NCBI GenBank assembly: GCA_903870275.1
Contig: CAIQCK010000068.1
Location: 62,001 to 126,000 of the forward strand
Origin: an uncultured bacterium
Lineage (GTDB): Bacteria > Verrucomicrobiota > Verrucomicrobiia > CAIQCK01
DNA length: 64,000 bases
Reading direction: 5' to 3'
Within the stretch, counting starts at the first letter, position 1; each line of letters starts with the position of its first letter. Of this stretch, positions 19,167-27,205 are shown in pieces. Both the position numbers and the translations under genes were made by a program. Under the pieces are notes generated by a model. That model was not told the origin of the DNA. It was given only the letters and a program-made list of their open reading frames with translations, and ran no database searches.

Positions 19167-22162
19167 GCGGAAAACATCTGGTCATCGTCGAGTCGCCCGC
19201 CAAGGCGAAGACTATCAACAAATATCTGGGCCACGACTATGTCGTGAAGGCCTCGATGGGCCACGTCCGCGACCTGCCGAGCACCGGCCTGTCCGTGGAC
19301 ATCAAAAACGACTTCGAGCCGACCTACGAAGTCTCGCCGAAAAAGAAACATATCGTCGCCGAACTCAAAAAGGCCGCGGAGCTTGCTGAGAGCGTCTTCC
19401 TTGCGCCCGACCCCGACCGCGAAGGCGAGGCCATTGCCTGGCACCTGCGCGAACTGCTGGCGAAGGGCAAAAAGGATCACAAGCGTTTCCGCCGCGTCGC
19501 GTTCAACGAAATCACCAAGAACGCCGTCCAGCAGGCGTTCCTGCAACCGGGTGACATCGAGATGTCGCGCGTGGACAGCCAGCAGGCGCGTCGCGTGCTC
19601 GACCGCATCGTCGGCTACCAGATCAGCCCGCTGTTGTGGCGTCGCGTGCGGGGCGCGCGCAGCGCCGGCCGCGTGCAGAGCGTGGCGGTGCGGCTCATCG
19701 TGGACCGCGAACGGGAAATCCGCGCGTTCGTGTCGAAGGAGTACTGGTCGGTCGAAGCGGAGATTCGCAAGCTCGTGGACCCGCGCACGCCGTTCCACGC
19801 GCGGCTGGTCCGCATCAACGATGAGAAGTTGGTCGATGTCGACAAGGGCTTGTTCCTGATTGGCGACCAGGGCGCCGCCGACGCCGCAAAGGCGGAACTC
19901 GAAGGCGCGGCATGGCGTGTCGAGAAGGTGGATGAACAGCCGCGGAAGCGGAATCCGTTTCCGCCGTTCATGACCAGCACGCTCCAGCGCGCCGCCTCCA
20001 CCAATCTCCGCATGGGCACCGACCTGACGATGCGCATCGCGCAGCAGCTTTACGAAGGCGTCGAGGCCGGCGCCGAAGGCTCGGTCGGTCTCATCACCTA
20101 CATGCGTACCGACTCGCTGACGGTCTCGCGCGACGCGCAGGCCGAGGCGCTGGCCTACATTCGCGAGACGTTCGGGGCGGAGTATGCGCCCGAGTCGCCG
20201 AACTTCTACCGCTCGCGCGAGACGGCGCAGGGCGCGCACGAGGCGATCCGGCCCACGTCGGTGGGGCGGACGCCGGAGAGCGTGGCGCCGTATCTGGACC
20301 GGCAGCAGCTCGCGCTCTACACGCTGATCTGGAAACGATTCGTCGCCAGCCAGATGTCGCCGGCGCAGTTACTCGTCAAGAGTGTGGACATCCTCGCGCG
20401 CAACGAGCGCGTCGCCACGCCGCGTGACTTTGGGTTCCGCGCCAGCACCACGCAGGTGACATTCCCCGGTTTCCTGAAAGTCCACGGCGTCGAGGAAGGC
20501 GACGAGGACAAGCTGGCCGACGAAGGCGCCGAGGCGATTCCGCCGCTGACCGCCGCCGAGGCGCTGGAACTGCTCGGCTTGAAACCGGAGCAGCATTTCA
20601 CCGAGCCGCCGCCGCGCTATTCCGAGGCGACGCTGATCAAGATATTGGAAGAACTCGGCATCGGCCGCCCCAGCACGTATGCGCCGACCATCTCGACGAT
20701 CCAGAAACGCGAATACGTCGAGAAGGACAAGGGCCGCCTCAAGCCGACGCCGCTCGGCGAGACGACGACGGACCTGCTCGTGAAGTGGTTCCCCGTTCTG
20801 CTCGACGTGCAGTTCACCGCGCAGATGGAGGAGCAGCTCGACGAGGTGGAGTCGGGCAAGGTCGAGTGGCACGAACTGCTCAAGCGGTTCTACAAGGATT
20901 TCAAGCCGGCGCTCGACAAGGCAAACGAAGTCAAGAAGCCGGAGAAGACCGACCTCAAATGCCAGGACTGCGGCGCGCCGATGGTCATCAAACACGGCCG
21001 CAATGGCGAGTTCCTGACCTGCTCGAAGTATCCGAAGTGCAAGAACGCCGCCAATTTCATCCGCGACGAGGCCGGCGCCATCCACATCCAGGAGCCGGAG
21101 AAGACGGACTTTCTGTGCGAGAAGTGCGGCAAGCCCATGACGGTGCGCAAAGCGCCCAACGGCGAGTTCCTTGCCTGCTCCGCCTACCCGGAGTGCAAGA
21201 CCACGATGAACTTCACCCGCGCCGAGGGCGGAGCCATCGTGCCTGAGAAACGGGAGGAGACCGGCGTCCAGTGCGAGAAATGCGGCCAGCCGATGATCGT
21301 CAAGAGCGGCAAGAACGGCGAGTTCCTCGCCTGTTCGGCGTATCCGGAGTGCAAGACGACGCGGAACTTCGCGCGTGACGCCGCCGGCGCCATCGTGCCG
21401 GAGAAAAAGGAAGCGACTGACATCAAGTGCGAGAAGTGCGGTTCGGACATGATCATCAAGTCCAGCCGGCGCGGGCCGTTCCTGGCGTGCTCCGGCTACC
21501 CGAAGTGCCGCAACGCGATGAGCTTTGTCCGCGACGAGAGCGGCAAGATCGTTCCCAAGCCCCGCGCCGAATCGCAGATCACGGTGGACGAGAAGTGCGA
21601 CAAGTGCGGCGCGCCGATGGCCATCAAAGGCAGCCGCCGCGGATCGTTCCTCGCCTGCACCGCGTATCCGAAGTGCAAGAACACCAAGCCGCTGCCGGAC
21701 AAGCTGAAGGAAGAGCTCGCTGCCGCCCGCGCCAAAATCGCCGCCAGTCTGCCCCAGACCGAAGCCGTGGCGGGAGCCGCGCCGGTTGCGAAGCCCAAAC
21801 CGATGTTGACGAAGATCGAATGCGAGAAGTGCGGCAAACCGATGGCCGTCCGGCAAGGCCCGCGCGGATCTTTCCTCGGTTGCTCCGGTTATCCGAAGTG
21901 CAAGAACGCCAAGCCGCTGCCGCCCGATCTCGAACTTGTGCCCGAAGCGCCCGCCGCTCATGGTCCGGTGGAGGCGACGGCGGAACAGTTGAAGGAGAAA
22001 AAGGCGGCGGCCGCTCCGCCACCGCCCCAGACGACGGACGAGAAGTGCGAGAAGTGCGGCGAGCCGATGATCATCCGCAGCGGCCGGTTCGGGCCGTTCA
22101 TGGCCTGCTCGGCCTACCCGAAGTGCAAGACCACGAAAAAAATTCCGCCGCCGGCGTCGTAG
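19163..22162 (+). CDS. topA: DNA topoisomerase I with seven C-terminal zinc ribbons
   Basis: A 999-residue type IA topoisomerase that relaxes negatively supercoiled DNA. The TOPRIM domain opens with VESPAKAKTINKYLG and holds the metal site LAPDPDREGEA; the active-site tyrosine is Tyr313 in ITYMRTDS. From about residue 598 (nt 20955) to the end there are seven CxxCG-(about 15)-C-x4-5-C zinc ribbons, such as CEKCGKPMTVRKAPNGEF. The last three are separated by Ala/Pro/Lys linkers. E. coli TopA has fewer such repeats, so this tail is long and may affect binding to DNA or RNA polymerase. Confidence 0.95.
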   Translation: MSGKHLVIVESPAKAKTINKYLGHDYVVKASMGHVRDLPSTGLSVDIKNDFEPTYEVSPKKKHIVAELKKAAELAESVFLAPDPDREGEAIAWHLRELLAKGKKDHKRFRRVAFNEITKNAVQQAFLQPGDIEMSRVDSQQARRVLDRIVGYQISPLLWRRVRGARSAGRVQSVAVRLIVDREREIRAFVSKEYWSVEAEIRKLVDPRTPFHARLVRINDEKLVDVDKGLFLIGDQGAADAAKAELEGAAWRVEKVDEQPRKRNPFPPFMTSTLQRAASTNLRMGTDLTMRIAQQLYEGVEAGAEGSVGLITYMRTDSLTVSRDAQAEALAYIRETFGAEYAPESPNFYRSRETAQGAHEAIRPTSVGRTPESVAPYLDRQQLALYTLIWKRFVASQMSPAQLLVKSVDILARNERVATPRDFGFRASTTQVTFPGFLKVHGVEEGDEDKLADEGAEAIPPLTAAEALELLGLKPEQHFTEPPPRYSEATLIKILEELGIGRPSTYAPTISTIQKREYVEKDKGRLKPTPLGETTTDLLVKWFPVLLDVQFTAQMEEQLDEVESGKVEWHELLKRFYKDFKPALDKANEVKKPEKTDLKCQDCGAPMVIKHGRNGEFLTCSKYPKCKNAANFIRDEAGAIHIQEPEKTDFLCEKCGKPMTVRKAPNGEFLACSAYPECKTTMNFTRAEGGAIVPEKREETGVQCEKCGQPMIVKSGKNGEFLACSAYPECKTTRNFARDAAGAIVPEKKEATDIKCEKCGSDMIIKSSRRGPFLACSGYPKCRNAMSFVRDESGKIVPKPRAESQITVDEKCDKCGAPMAIKGSRRGSFLACTAYPKCKNTKPLPDKLKEELAAARAKIAASLPQTEAVAGAAPVAKPKPMLTKIECEKCGKPMAVRQGPRGSFLGCSGYPKCKNAKPLPPDLELVPEAPAAHGPVEATAEQLKEKKAAAAPPPPQTTDEKCEKCGEPMIIRSGRFGPFMACSAYPKCKTTKKIPPPAS

Positions 22163-23202
22163 CCGCCTGGCCCGACGAACTGGCTCGCGACTTCCTGCAA
22201 TACCTGCAGGCCGAGCGCAACGCCTCGGCGCTCACCCTTCGCAATTACGAGCAATGTCTGCGCGAATTCCGCGACTGGATGGCGGAGAGCACTGCGCCGA
22301 GCGTGAAGCGTGAAGCGTTAAGCGGGGGAAGTTCGAAGCAAGCCGAACAGAAATCTTCGACGCCGCGCACGCCCGCACCCGCTCCACGCCCTCTCAACTG
22401 GCGCGCCATCGAGCCGTTCCAATGCCGGCGCTACCTGATGGCGCTGATGCAGGCGGGACTGAAACGCGCCACCGTCGCGTTGCGCATCGCCGCCCTGCGC
22501 TCGTTCTACCGCTTCCTCGCGCGGCGCGGCGTCGTGAAGGACAACCCCCTCAGCGGCCTCATCATGCCGAAGCGCGAGAAGCGCCTGCCGCGATTTCTCA
22601 CGATCCACCAGGTCAACGACTTGCTCAACGCGCCGCTGGCAGCCGCCGAAGCGCCGGCCGCCGGCGAGAAACGCGGCCGTGGCCGGCCGCTATTGCCGCA
22701 CGTGCCGTGGCGCGACAAGGCCATCCTCGAAATCCTCTACAGCGGCGGCCTGCGCGTCCACGAAATCGCGCGCCTGAATCGCGAGCACATGGATTTCATC
22801 GCCGAAATCGTCAACGTCCGCGGCAAGGGCGGCAAGCAGCGGATGTGTCCCGTCGGCCGGCCGGCGCTCGACGCGGTGGAGACCTACTGGTCCAAACTGC
22901 CGCCGGCGTTTCCGCACGGCCCCGGCTCGCCGGCGTTTCACAACGCGCATGGCGGCCGCCTCAACGTCCGCGAGGTGCAGCGCGCCATGAAAAAATACTG
23001 CAAGATGGCCGGCATCGGCGCGGACCTGACGCCGCACAAGCTGCGCCACAGTTTCGCCACGCACATGCTCGACGCCGGCGCCGACCTGCGCAGCGTGCAG
23101 GAACTCCTTGGCCACTCCAGCCTCTCCACCACGCAGGTTTACACCCACGTCACCTCCGCGCGGCTCAAGCAGGTTTACGACAAGACGCATCCCAGGGCGT
23201 GA
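22123..23202 (+). CDS. Tyrosine recombinase XerC/XerD with repeat-derived insertion
   Basis: About 359 residues from an in-frame GTG at 22123, which overlaps the end of topA by 40 bp; no ATG is available. It has an N-terminal SAM-like DNA-binding domain and catalytic residues in GGLRVHEIARLN, HKLRHSFATHM, LGHSSLSTTQ and the nucleophile VYTHV. These proteins resolve chromosome dimers at dif. It is longer than the usual ~300 residues because of a Ser/Pro/Ala-rich insertion after residue ~55. DNA for that insertion includes a GCGTGAAGCGTGAAGCG repeat. A second short insertion (AAGEKRGRGRPLLPHV) lies near residue 185. XerC versus XerD cannot be decided. Confidence 0.88.
   Translation: MQDHEKNSAAGVVAAWPDELARDFLQYLQAERNASALTLRNYEQCLREFRDWMAESTAPSVKREALSGGSSKQAEQKSSTPRTPAPAPRPLNWRAIEPFQCRRYLMALMQAGLKRATVALRIAALRSFYRFLARRGVVKDNPLSGLIMPKREKRLPRFLTIHQVNDLLNAPLAAAEAPAAGEKRGRGRPLLPHVPWRDKAILEILYSGGLRVHEIARLNREHMDFIAEIVNVRGKGGKQRMCPVGRPALDAVETYWSKLPPAFPHGPGSPAFHNAHGGRLNVREVQRAMKKYCKMAGIGADLTPHKLRHSFATHMLDAGADLRSVQELLGHSSLSTTQVYTHVTSARLKQVYDKTHPRA
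22299..22324. repeat. GCGTGAA oligomer repeat inside xer
   Basis: Tandem 8-bp-like units GCGTGAA, GCGTGAA, GCGTTAA lie in frame within the recombinase gene. Related GCTCCAC/GCTTCAC runs occur at 34651-34671 (intergenic) and 55079-55155 (inside mfd). Confidence 0.7.
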
Positions 23203-23679
23203 GCGGAGCGGCGGAGGGATGGGGAGTGGGGAAATGGAGTAATGGAGTGGTGGGAACGGCATCAGCCCGCTAAACACGCGAAAGGATGCTAGAGGGAATT
23301 TTTTGACAGGATTTACAGGATTTGCAGGATGGGAAAGTCCGGGCTGGCAATCCTGTCCATCCTCGTAGCCGCCGACGTAAGGAGGCGGGAGCGACTGTGT
23401 GGCGAATGAACCGGGCATGAAAAGCCTGCCGGCCCACCCCCGCTCATTTCCATCGCCATCCAGTCTCTCCGCCTCCTTACGTCGTCGGCTACGAAGCGAA
23501 AGCGGCCCGCGAAACACCTGAAAAAGAATTTATTTGGATAGGATTTGCATGATTTGCAGGATGGGAACGTCCGGCCCTGCAATTCTGTTCATCCTGTCCA
23601 TCCTGTTAATCCTGTCTTTCTCCTTTTCGAAAAAACTTTTGCTGGACGGTTGCGCCGCCGACCGACAACAATCCGCGCC
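23203..23679. repeat. Gene-free stretch filled with oligomer and inverted repeats
   Basis: Two related composite units lie at 23266-23363 and 23507-23615. Each begins with CCCGC-AAACAC and continues with several AGGATTTGCAGGATGGGAA-like steps and TCCTGTCCATCCTG. Between them is an inverted repeat with 25-bp arms (23364-23388 and 23469-23493, one mismatch, GTAGCCGCCGACGTAAGGAG type). Before them is a GGAGTAATGGAGTGGTGGG run (23234-23256). No gene is seen. Confidence 0.8.
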
Positions 23680-24243
23680 ATGCAAGTCAACCTCGCCGAT
23701 CTCATCGCCAACGCGAGCCGCGTCATCGGCAGCGTGCTCGACCATGAAACCGCCATCCGCGCCAGCGGCGACGCCATGAGCCGCGCGCTGGCGGCGGGCG
23801 GGAAGATTCTCACCGCCGGCAACGGCGGGTCCGCCGCCGACGCCATGCACCTCGCCGAGGAACTCGTTGGCCGCTACAAGGGCAACCGCCGCGCCCTTGC
23901 CGCCGTCGCCCTCAACAGCGACGCCACCGCCCTGACCTGCATCGCCAACGATTTCTCCTTCGACGAGATTTACTCCCGCCAGATCGAGGCGCTCGGCCGC
24001 AAGGGCGACGTGCTCGTGGTCTTCTCCACCAGCGGCAACTCCCCGAACATCCTCAACGCCCTCGCCGCCGCGCAGAAGTGCGGCATGGTCACCGTCGCCA
24101 TGCTTGGCAAGACCGGCGGCAAAGCCAAGGGCTGCGCCGACCACGAGATCATCATCGCCAGCCCCGACGGCGCCCGCGTCCAGGAAGCCCACACGCTGAT
24201 CCTGCATTTATGGCTGGAGTTGATCGAAGCGGCGCTGGAGTAA
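23680..24243 (+). CDS. gmhA: Phosphoheptose isomerase (sedoheptulose 7-phosphate isomerase)
   Basis: A 187-residue single-SIS-domain protein that makes D-glycero-D-manno-heptose 7-phosphate, the first step to the LPS core heptose. Key parts are AGNGGSAADAMHLAEELVGR, the VFSTSGNSPN phosphate loop and a C-terminal HLWLELIE segment, which match GmhA in length and order. The ATG at 23680 is preferred; the longer frame upstream runs into the oligomer repeat and would add a VHPVHPVNPV-type repeat peptide. There is no clear Shine-Dalgarno site. It agrees with the lpxK and waaF genes near 47-49 kb, although these are not linked to it. Confidence 0.92.
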   Translation: MQVNLADLIANASRVIGSVLDHETAIRASGDAMSRALAAGGKILTAGNGGSAADAMHLAEELVGRYKGNRRALAAVALNSDATALTCIANDFSFDEIYSRQIEALGRKGDVLVVFSTSGNSPNILNALAAAQKCGMVTVAMLGKTGGKAKGCADHEIIIASPDGARVQEAHTLILHLWLELIEAALE

Positions 24244-24351
24244 GGCGCCGAAGGTGGCGGGTGGAGGCTGTATCGAGTCAAGCCGAACACCAAACAGACA
24301 ATTTGTGGAATCGTAACGTCATGCCCCCGGGATTTCGCCGATTTGTCAGGT

Positions 24352-25320
24352 CTATTCGACCCGTTTGAATTCCAAGTGGATGTCTTCTGGAAACAGGTAA
24401 ACCTCACGAAAAACTGCTTCGACTACCCGGACGGCGAATTTGATATCACCACCCAAATGCTTCTGAAAGCTCGTTTGGAGAACTCTGTCTTCCGGGGTAC
24501 CAATCGGATAGACTCTTTTCGGGATGTCAAACCGCGCCATTATTCGGCCAGCCCGATCCATCTCATCTTTTGAAAGCGTCTGGCTTGGCAAATCAACCAT
24601 TAATGTCTTCCAGCCAAATTGGACAAATTTCTTGGACGCCGGCTCCTCCATAATGACGGTATGTCCCGACTGTTGAAGCCATGCAAGCTCAGAGGCAATT
24701 GAATAGCGTGTTGTTGTTGAAAGATGAAACTCCTGATTCATGGATGGCGTGTCGGATGAATTGACGTTGTTTCCCGCAGGCGGTCCGGCGCTTTTCGGAT
24801 CTTGTTTCGTGATGGTCTCTTCCCCGATTTTCTGAAAATTTCGATCAAAGCGGGTCGTGGCGACGCGGCCTTTGCCAACGATGACTTGGCGAACGATCTC
24901 GTGCTCTTTCATGGTCTTCCCAATCACTCCTATCTTCGGCCACTTCCAACACCATTGACTCCACTCGCCGCTTTTGGTCTCCGCAAATCGCGTTACCAGG
25001 AAGTGCGGATACGCCCGGTACCAAAGCTCGTCATTCTTTCCTGCCCACGTGGAAAACAGGTAAAGCGAACACACGCCATCCCTCCCCATCTCGTATTTCC
25101 CAACGAAGTCCGCAGGTGGATGTTCGCTCTTATAAAGAACCAACCTTCCGTTGGTGCAATAAATGAAGTTCACACTGTCGCACCCGCATTCAGGAGCCAT
25201 CCCCCGATACACGCCGTCAAGGGATCCGGGCAGGAGCGCGATGCCAATAAATACCCCGATAGATGCAAGAAGCACAGCCAGCCCCCATCCGATTCGCTTC
25301 AATAATCTGTGCCGTGCCAT
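24352..25320 (-). CDS. Hypothetical membrane-anchored protein
   Basis: A 322-residue protein with one N-terminal membrane segment (about residues 11-30, GWGLAVLLASIGVFIGIALL). A cysteine-bearing segment (MAPECGCDSVNFIYCTNG) follows, then a long soluble region outside the cytoplasm. No family was recognised. Base composition is lower in GC than its neighbours (30 of 60 bases in the line at 24421). Two Ser/Thr-rich stretches near residues 175-200 look like linkers. It may be a recently acquired or fast-evolving gene. Confidence 0.65.
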   Translation of the reverse strand: MARHRLLKRIGWGLAVLLASIGVFIGIALLPGSLDGVYRGMAPECGCDSVNFIYCTNGRLVLYKSEHPPADFVGKYEMGRDGVCSLYLFSTWAGKNDELWYRAYPHFLVTRFAETKSGEWSQWCWKWPKIGVIGKTMKEHEIVRQVIVGKGRVATTRFDRNFQKIGEETITKQDPKSAGPPAGNNVNSSDTPSMNQEFHLSTTTRYSIASELAWLQQSGHTVIMEEPASKKFVQFGWKTLMVDLPSQTLSKDEMDRAGRIMARFDIPKRVYPIGTPEDRVLQTSFQKHLGGDIKFAVRVVEAVFREVYLFPEDIHLEFKRVE

Positions 25321-25376
25321 TCTTCAGTTCCCAATGTATCAGGCCGCGATTTTGCGGCCTATCATGTTTGACCTCC

Positions 25377-25437
25377 GTTCATCCTCTCGCGCCTTTTTAC
25401 GCCGATGGCCACTCGTTGCAAGCGGTTTGTTCTTCAT
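25377..25437. repeat. Direct repeat, copy 1 (61 bp)
   Basis: It matches 26867-26927 with six mismatches (core GCCTTTTTACGCC and GTTGCAAGCGGTTTGT). The two copies bracket a two-gene minus-strand unit. Confidence 0.8.
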
Positions 25438-25513
25438 ATTGGAACCGACAAAGGCTAACGGAAGATCGCGGGCGGCGACGCTGGCGCGGGACTCGGTTAG
25501 CTGCATCGGATCG

Positions 25514-26014
25514 TTAGGGCTTTCCTGCCTTGCCCAGTGCTTTGTCCAGCAACTTCTGCTCCTCTTGTCTCTCCTTCAACTCACGGCCCACTTGGAATCG
25601 TCTGGTCTCGAAAATCAGCAACAACTGCTCCCTCAAACTCTTGCCGTCCAACCTGCTCAAATCAAAACCGTCCGGCAGCGCGACGACCGAAAGCTCTGGA
25701 ATGGCCTGAAAATCCGGCGGTTCAGCCAAACTGTAAAGCAGATACCTGGTTCCTCGTGTCATCGGATAGATCGTGAGAACTCGCAACTTGCCAACCCTCG
25801 TCTGCCCGGCAAGAACGCGCACTACGTCCACCTCGGCGGTATACAAGCGGTCTTCGTAATGGTGTGTGTCGTGCGCCGCGATGAATTCCGCAATGACGAT
25901 TTGCTTGCCACGATTGATGTAGAAATCCATGTCGGCGAACAGCGTGATCTTCACCGCCCACGCCACAGTGGCTGACAGAACCAAAATGGCGACAACAATG
26001 CTCAGTCTTCTCAT
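25514..26014 (-). CDS. Small secreted hypothetical protein
   Basis: A 166-residue protein with a signal peptide (about 1-20, SIVVAILVLSATVAWA). The mature part contains FADMDFYINRGKQIVIAEFI and a charged C-terminal helix (RELKERQEEQKLLDKALGK). No family was recognised. Its ATG overlaps the stop of the upstream CPBP-type protease gene by 4 bp, so the two are translationally coupled and likely work together. The frame extends upstream, but that part is the opposite-frame shadow of the protease gene. Confidence 0.7.
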   Translation of the reverse strand: MRRLSIVVAILVLSATVAWAVKITLFADMDFYINRGKQIVIAEFIAAHDTHHYEDRLYTAEVDVVRVLAGQTRVGKLRVLTIYPMTRGTRYLLYSLAEPPDFQAIPELSVVALPDGFDLSRLDGKSLREQLLLIFETRRFQVGRELKERQEEQKLLDKALGKAGKP

Positions 26015-26844
26015 GCCGGCTCCTTGTATTCCCGCTGCAGAAAGAAGTCCCGGTCCTTGATGACCAGGACGACAGCCAGCAGCAACAGGAGGACGGTCTG
26101 GATGATCTTGCTGTCCGGATGCGTGCAAAAGGCTTCCGCGGAACAATTCGCCGTCAGGTGAAAGACGATCGCCACCAGCACGCTGCGGTTCGTCTTGTAA
26201 TACAACCAGTTCACCAGAATCACATAGCCGATGAAACTCATCACGTAGTTGAGGCTGTGCAGCCAACTCGTTTCCGCCAGATTGCTCTGGTAGGAGCCAT
26301 TGATCAGACCCAGCGGCATGTGCCAGATCGCCCAGTAGCAGGCAAACAGCAGGCACACTTTGAGAAGATTCATGCGCCGCCGCAGACAGTCGGTGCCGTA
26401 GGTGTGCCATGCCAGTTCCTCCACGAAGGGCGCGAGCAGGAGCGCGAACCATCCGGAGATGGCCCCGGTGGAGAATGACGCATGGCCGGAGAAATGAAAC
26501 TGGTCCGCGCTGTATCCGAACAGCAGGGAGATGGCCTGCGCCAGAAGAATGCTCGCCAGCATGAGGAAACACGTGAGGAAGAGATAAACCGGCTTCACTC
26601 CCTTGAGACCGATGAGGCGGCGTTTAAGATCGTCCCGCAGGTCGCGGTCCAACCCGATCATGCAAAGCGCCACGGCCGCCGGGCACATCAACCCAACCGG
26701 AACCAGAACGCCGACGGCTGTTGCAAGAAACTGGCTTGTGGGTGTGACATGGCTCAAATACGCCGCCGCGAACCAGAACGCCCAAGTGGCCGGCGTCACG
26801 ATTCCGTAAAAGAGGAGCGAGTGGCGGTATTTCTCAAGAGTCAT
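26011..26844 (-). CDS. CPBP-family intramembrane glutamic protease
   Basis: This 277-residue multi-pass membrane protein has the CAAX/ABI (CPBP) signature: the paired glutamates in APFVEELAWHTYG, an arginine-rich follow-up (DCLRRR), a second motif WAIWHMPLGL and a final conserved histidine in AIVFHLTANCS. About eight hydrophobic segments are visible. Family members cleave or process membrane-associated proteins or peptides, and some act in bacteriocin immunity or prenyl-protein-like processing. It is coupled to the small secreted protein downstream, a possible substrate or partner. The pair is bracketed by 61-bp direct repeats. Confidence 0.85.
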   Translation of the reverse strand: MTLEKYRHSLLFYGIVTPATWAFWFAAAYLSHVTPTSQFLATAVGVLVPVGLMCPAAVALCMIGLDRDLRDDLKRRLIGLKGVKPVYLFLTCFLMLASILLAQAISLLFGYSADQFHFSGHASFSTGAISGWFALLLAPFVEELAWHTYGTDCLRRRMNLLKVCLLFACYWAIWHMPLGLINGSYQSNLAETSWLHSLNYVMSFIGYVILVNWLYYKTNRSVLVAIVFHLTANCSAEAFCTHPDSKIIQTVLLLLLAVVLVIKDRDFFLQREYKEPA

Positions 26845-26866
26845 GGCCGCCTTATGATTCGTCCTT

Positions 26867-26927
26867 GTTCATCCTCCTGCGCCTTTTTACGCCCATGGCG
26901 ACTGGTTGCAAGCGGTTTGTTTTTCAT
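26867..26927. repeat. Direct repeat, copy 2 (61 bp)
   Basis: This is the second copy of the 25377-25437 repeat. It lies just upstream of the start of the CPBP protease gene and is followed at once by the large inverted repeat. Confidence 0.8.
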
Positions 26928-26938
26928 GCGGCCGTCTG

Positions 26939-27010
26939 CTGTAGCGGCGGTCTCTGACCGCCGGCCGGTGTTATAGAAATCATTTCGGCGGTCAGAGACC
27001 GCCGCTACAG
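26939..27010. repeat. Perfect 24-bp inverted repeat (CTGTAGCGGCGGTCTCTGAC type)
   Basis: Arms 26939-26962 and 26987-27010 are exact reverse complements and enclose 24 bp; the right arm is followed by TTTTTG. Related single arms lie at 57182-57206 inside mfd and at about 58407-58432 upstream of mfd. It would fold as a strong hairpin. The rest of 26845-27205 holds no gene that I can support. Confidence 0.9.
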
Positions 27011-27205
27011 TTTTTGAAAACAACCGACTACCCCACGCGCGTTCAGCCTGCGCCGCGGGACTGGCGGGGCTTGTCTTCTCCTCTGGCGGCGGGCAGGCGG
27101 ACGCGGTAGCATGTTCATGTGGTTGTCAGATGCGGCGGACGCGGGCATGATGATCGCGCAGGAGAGGACTTGTCGAATCAACAACCGGAACAAGGCAACT
27201 CAGAG

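Noticed and set aside
23203-23679. CRISPR-like appearance of repeated AGGATTTGCAGGATG units
   Set aside because: Units are short and imperfect with no regular unique spacers, and no cas gene is in the window.
26939-27010. Intrinsic terminator
   Set aside because: It has a strong stem and a short T-run, but lies between two divergent gene starts and belongs to a dispersed repeat family, one copy of which is inside a gene.
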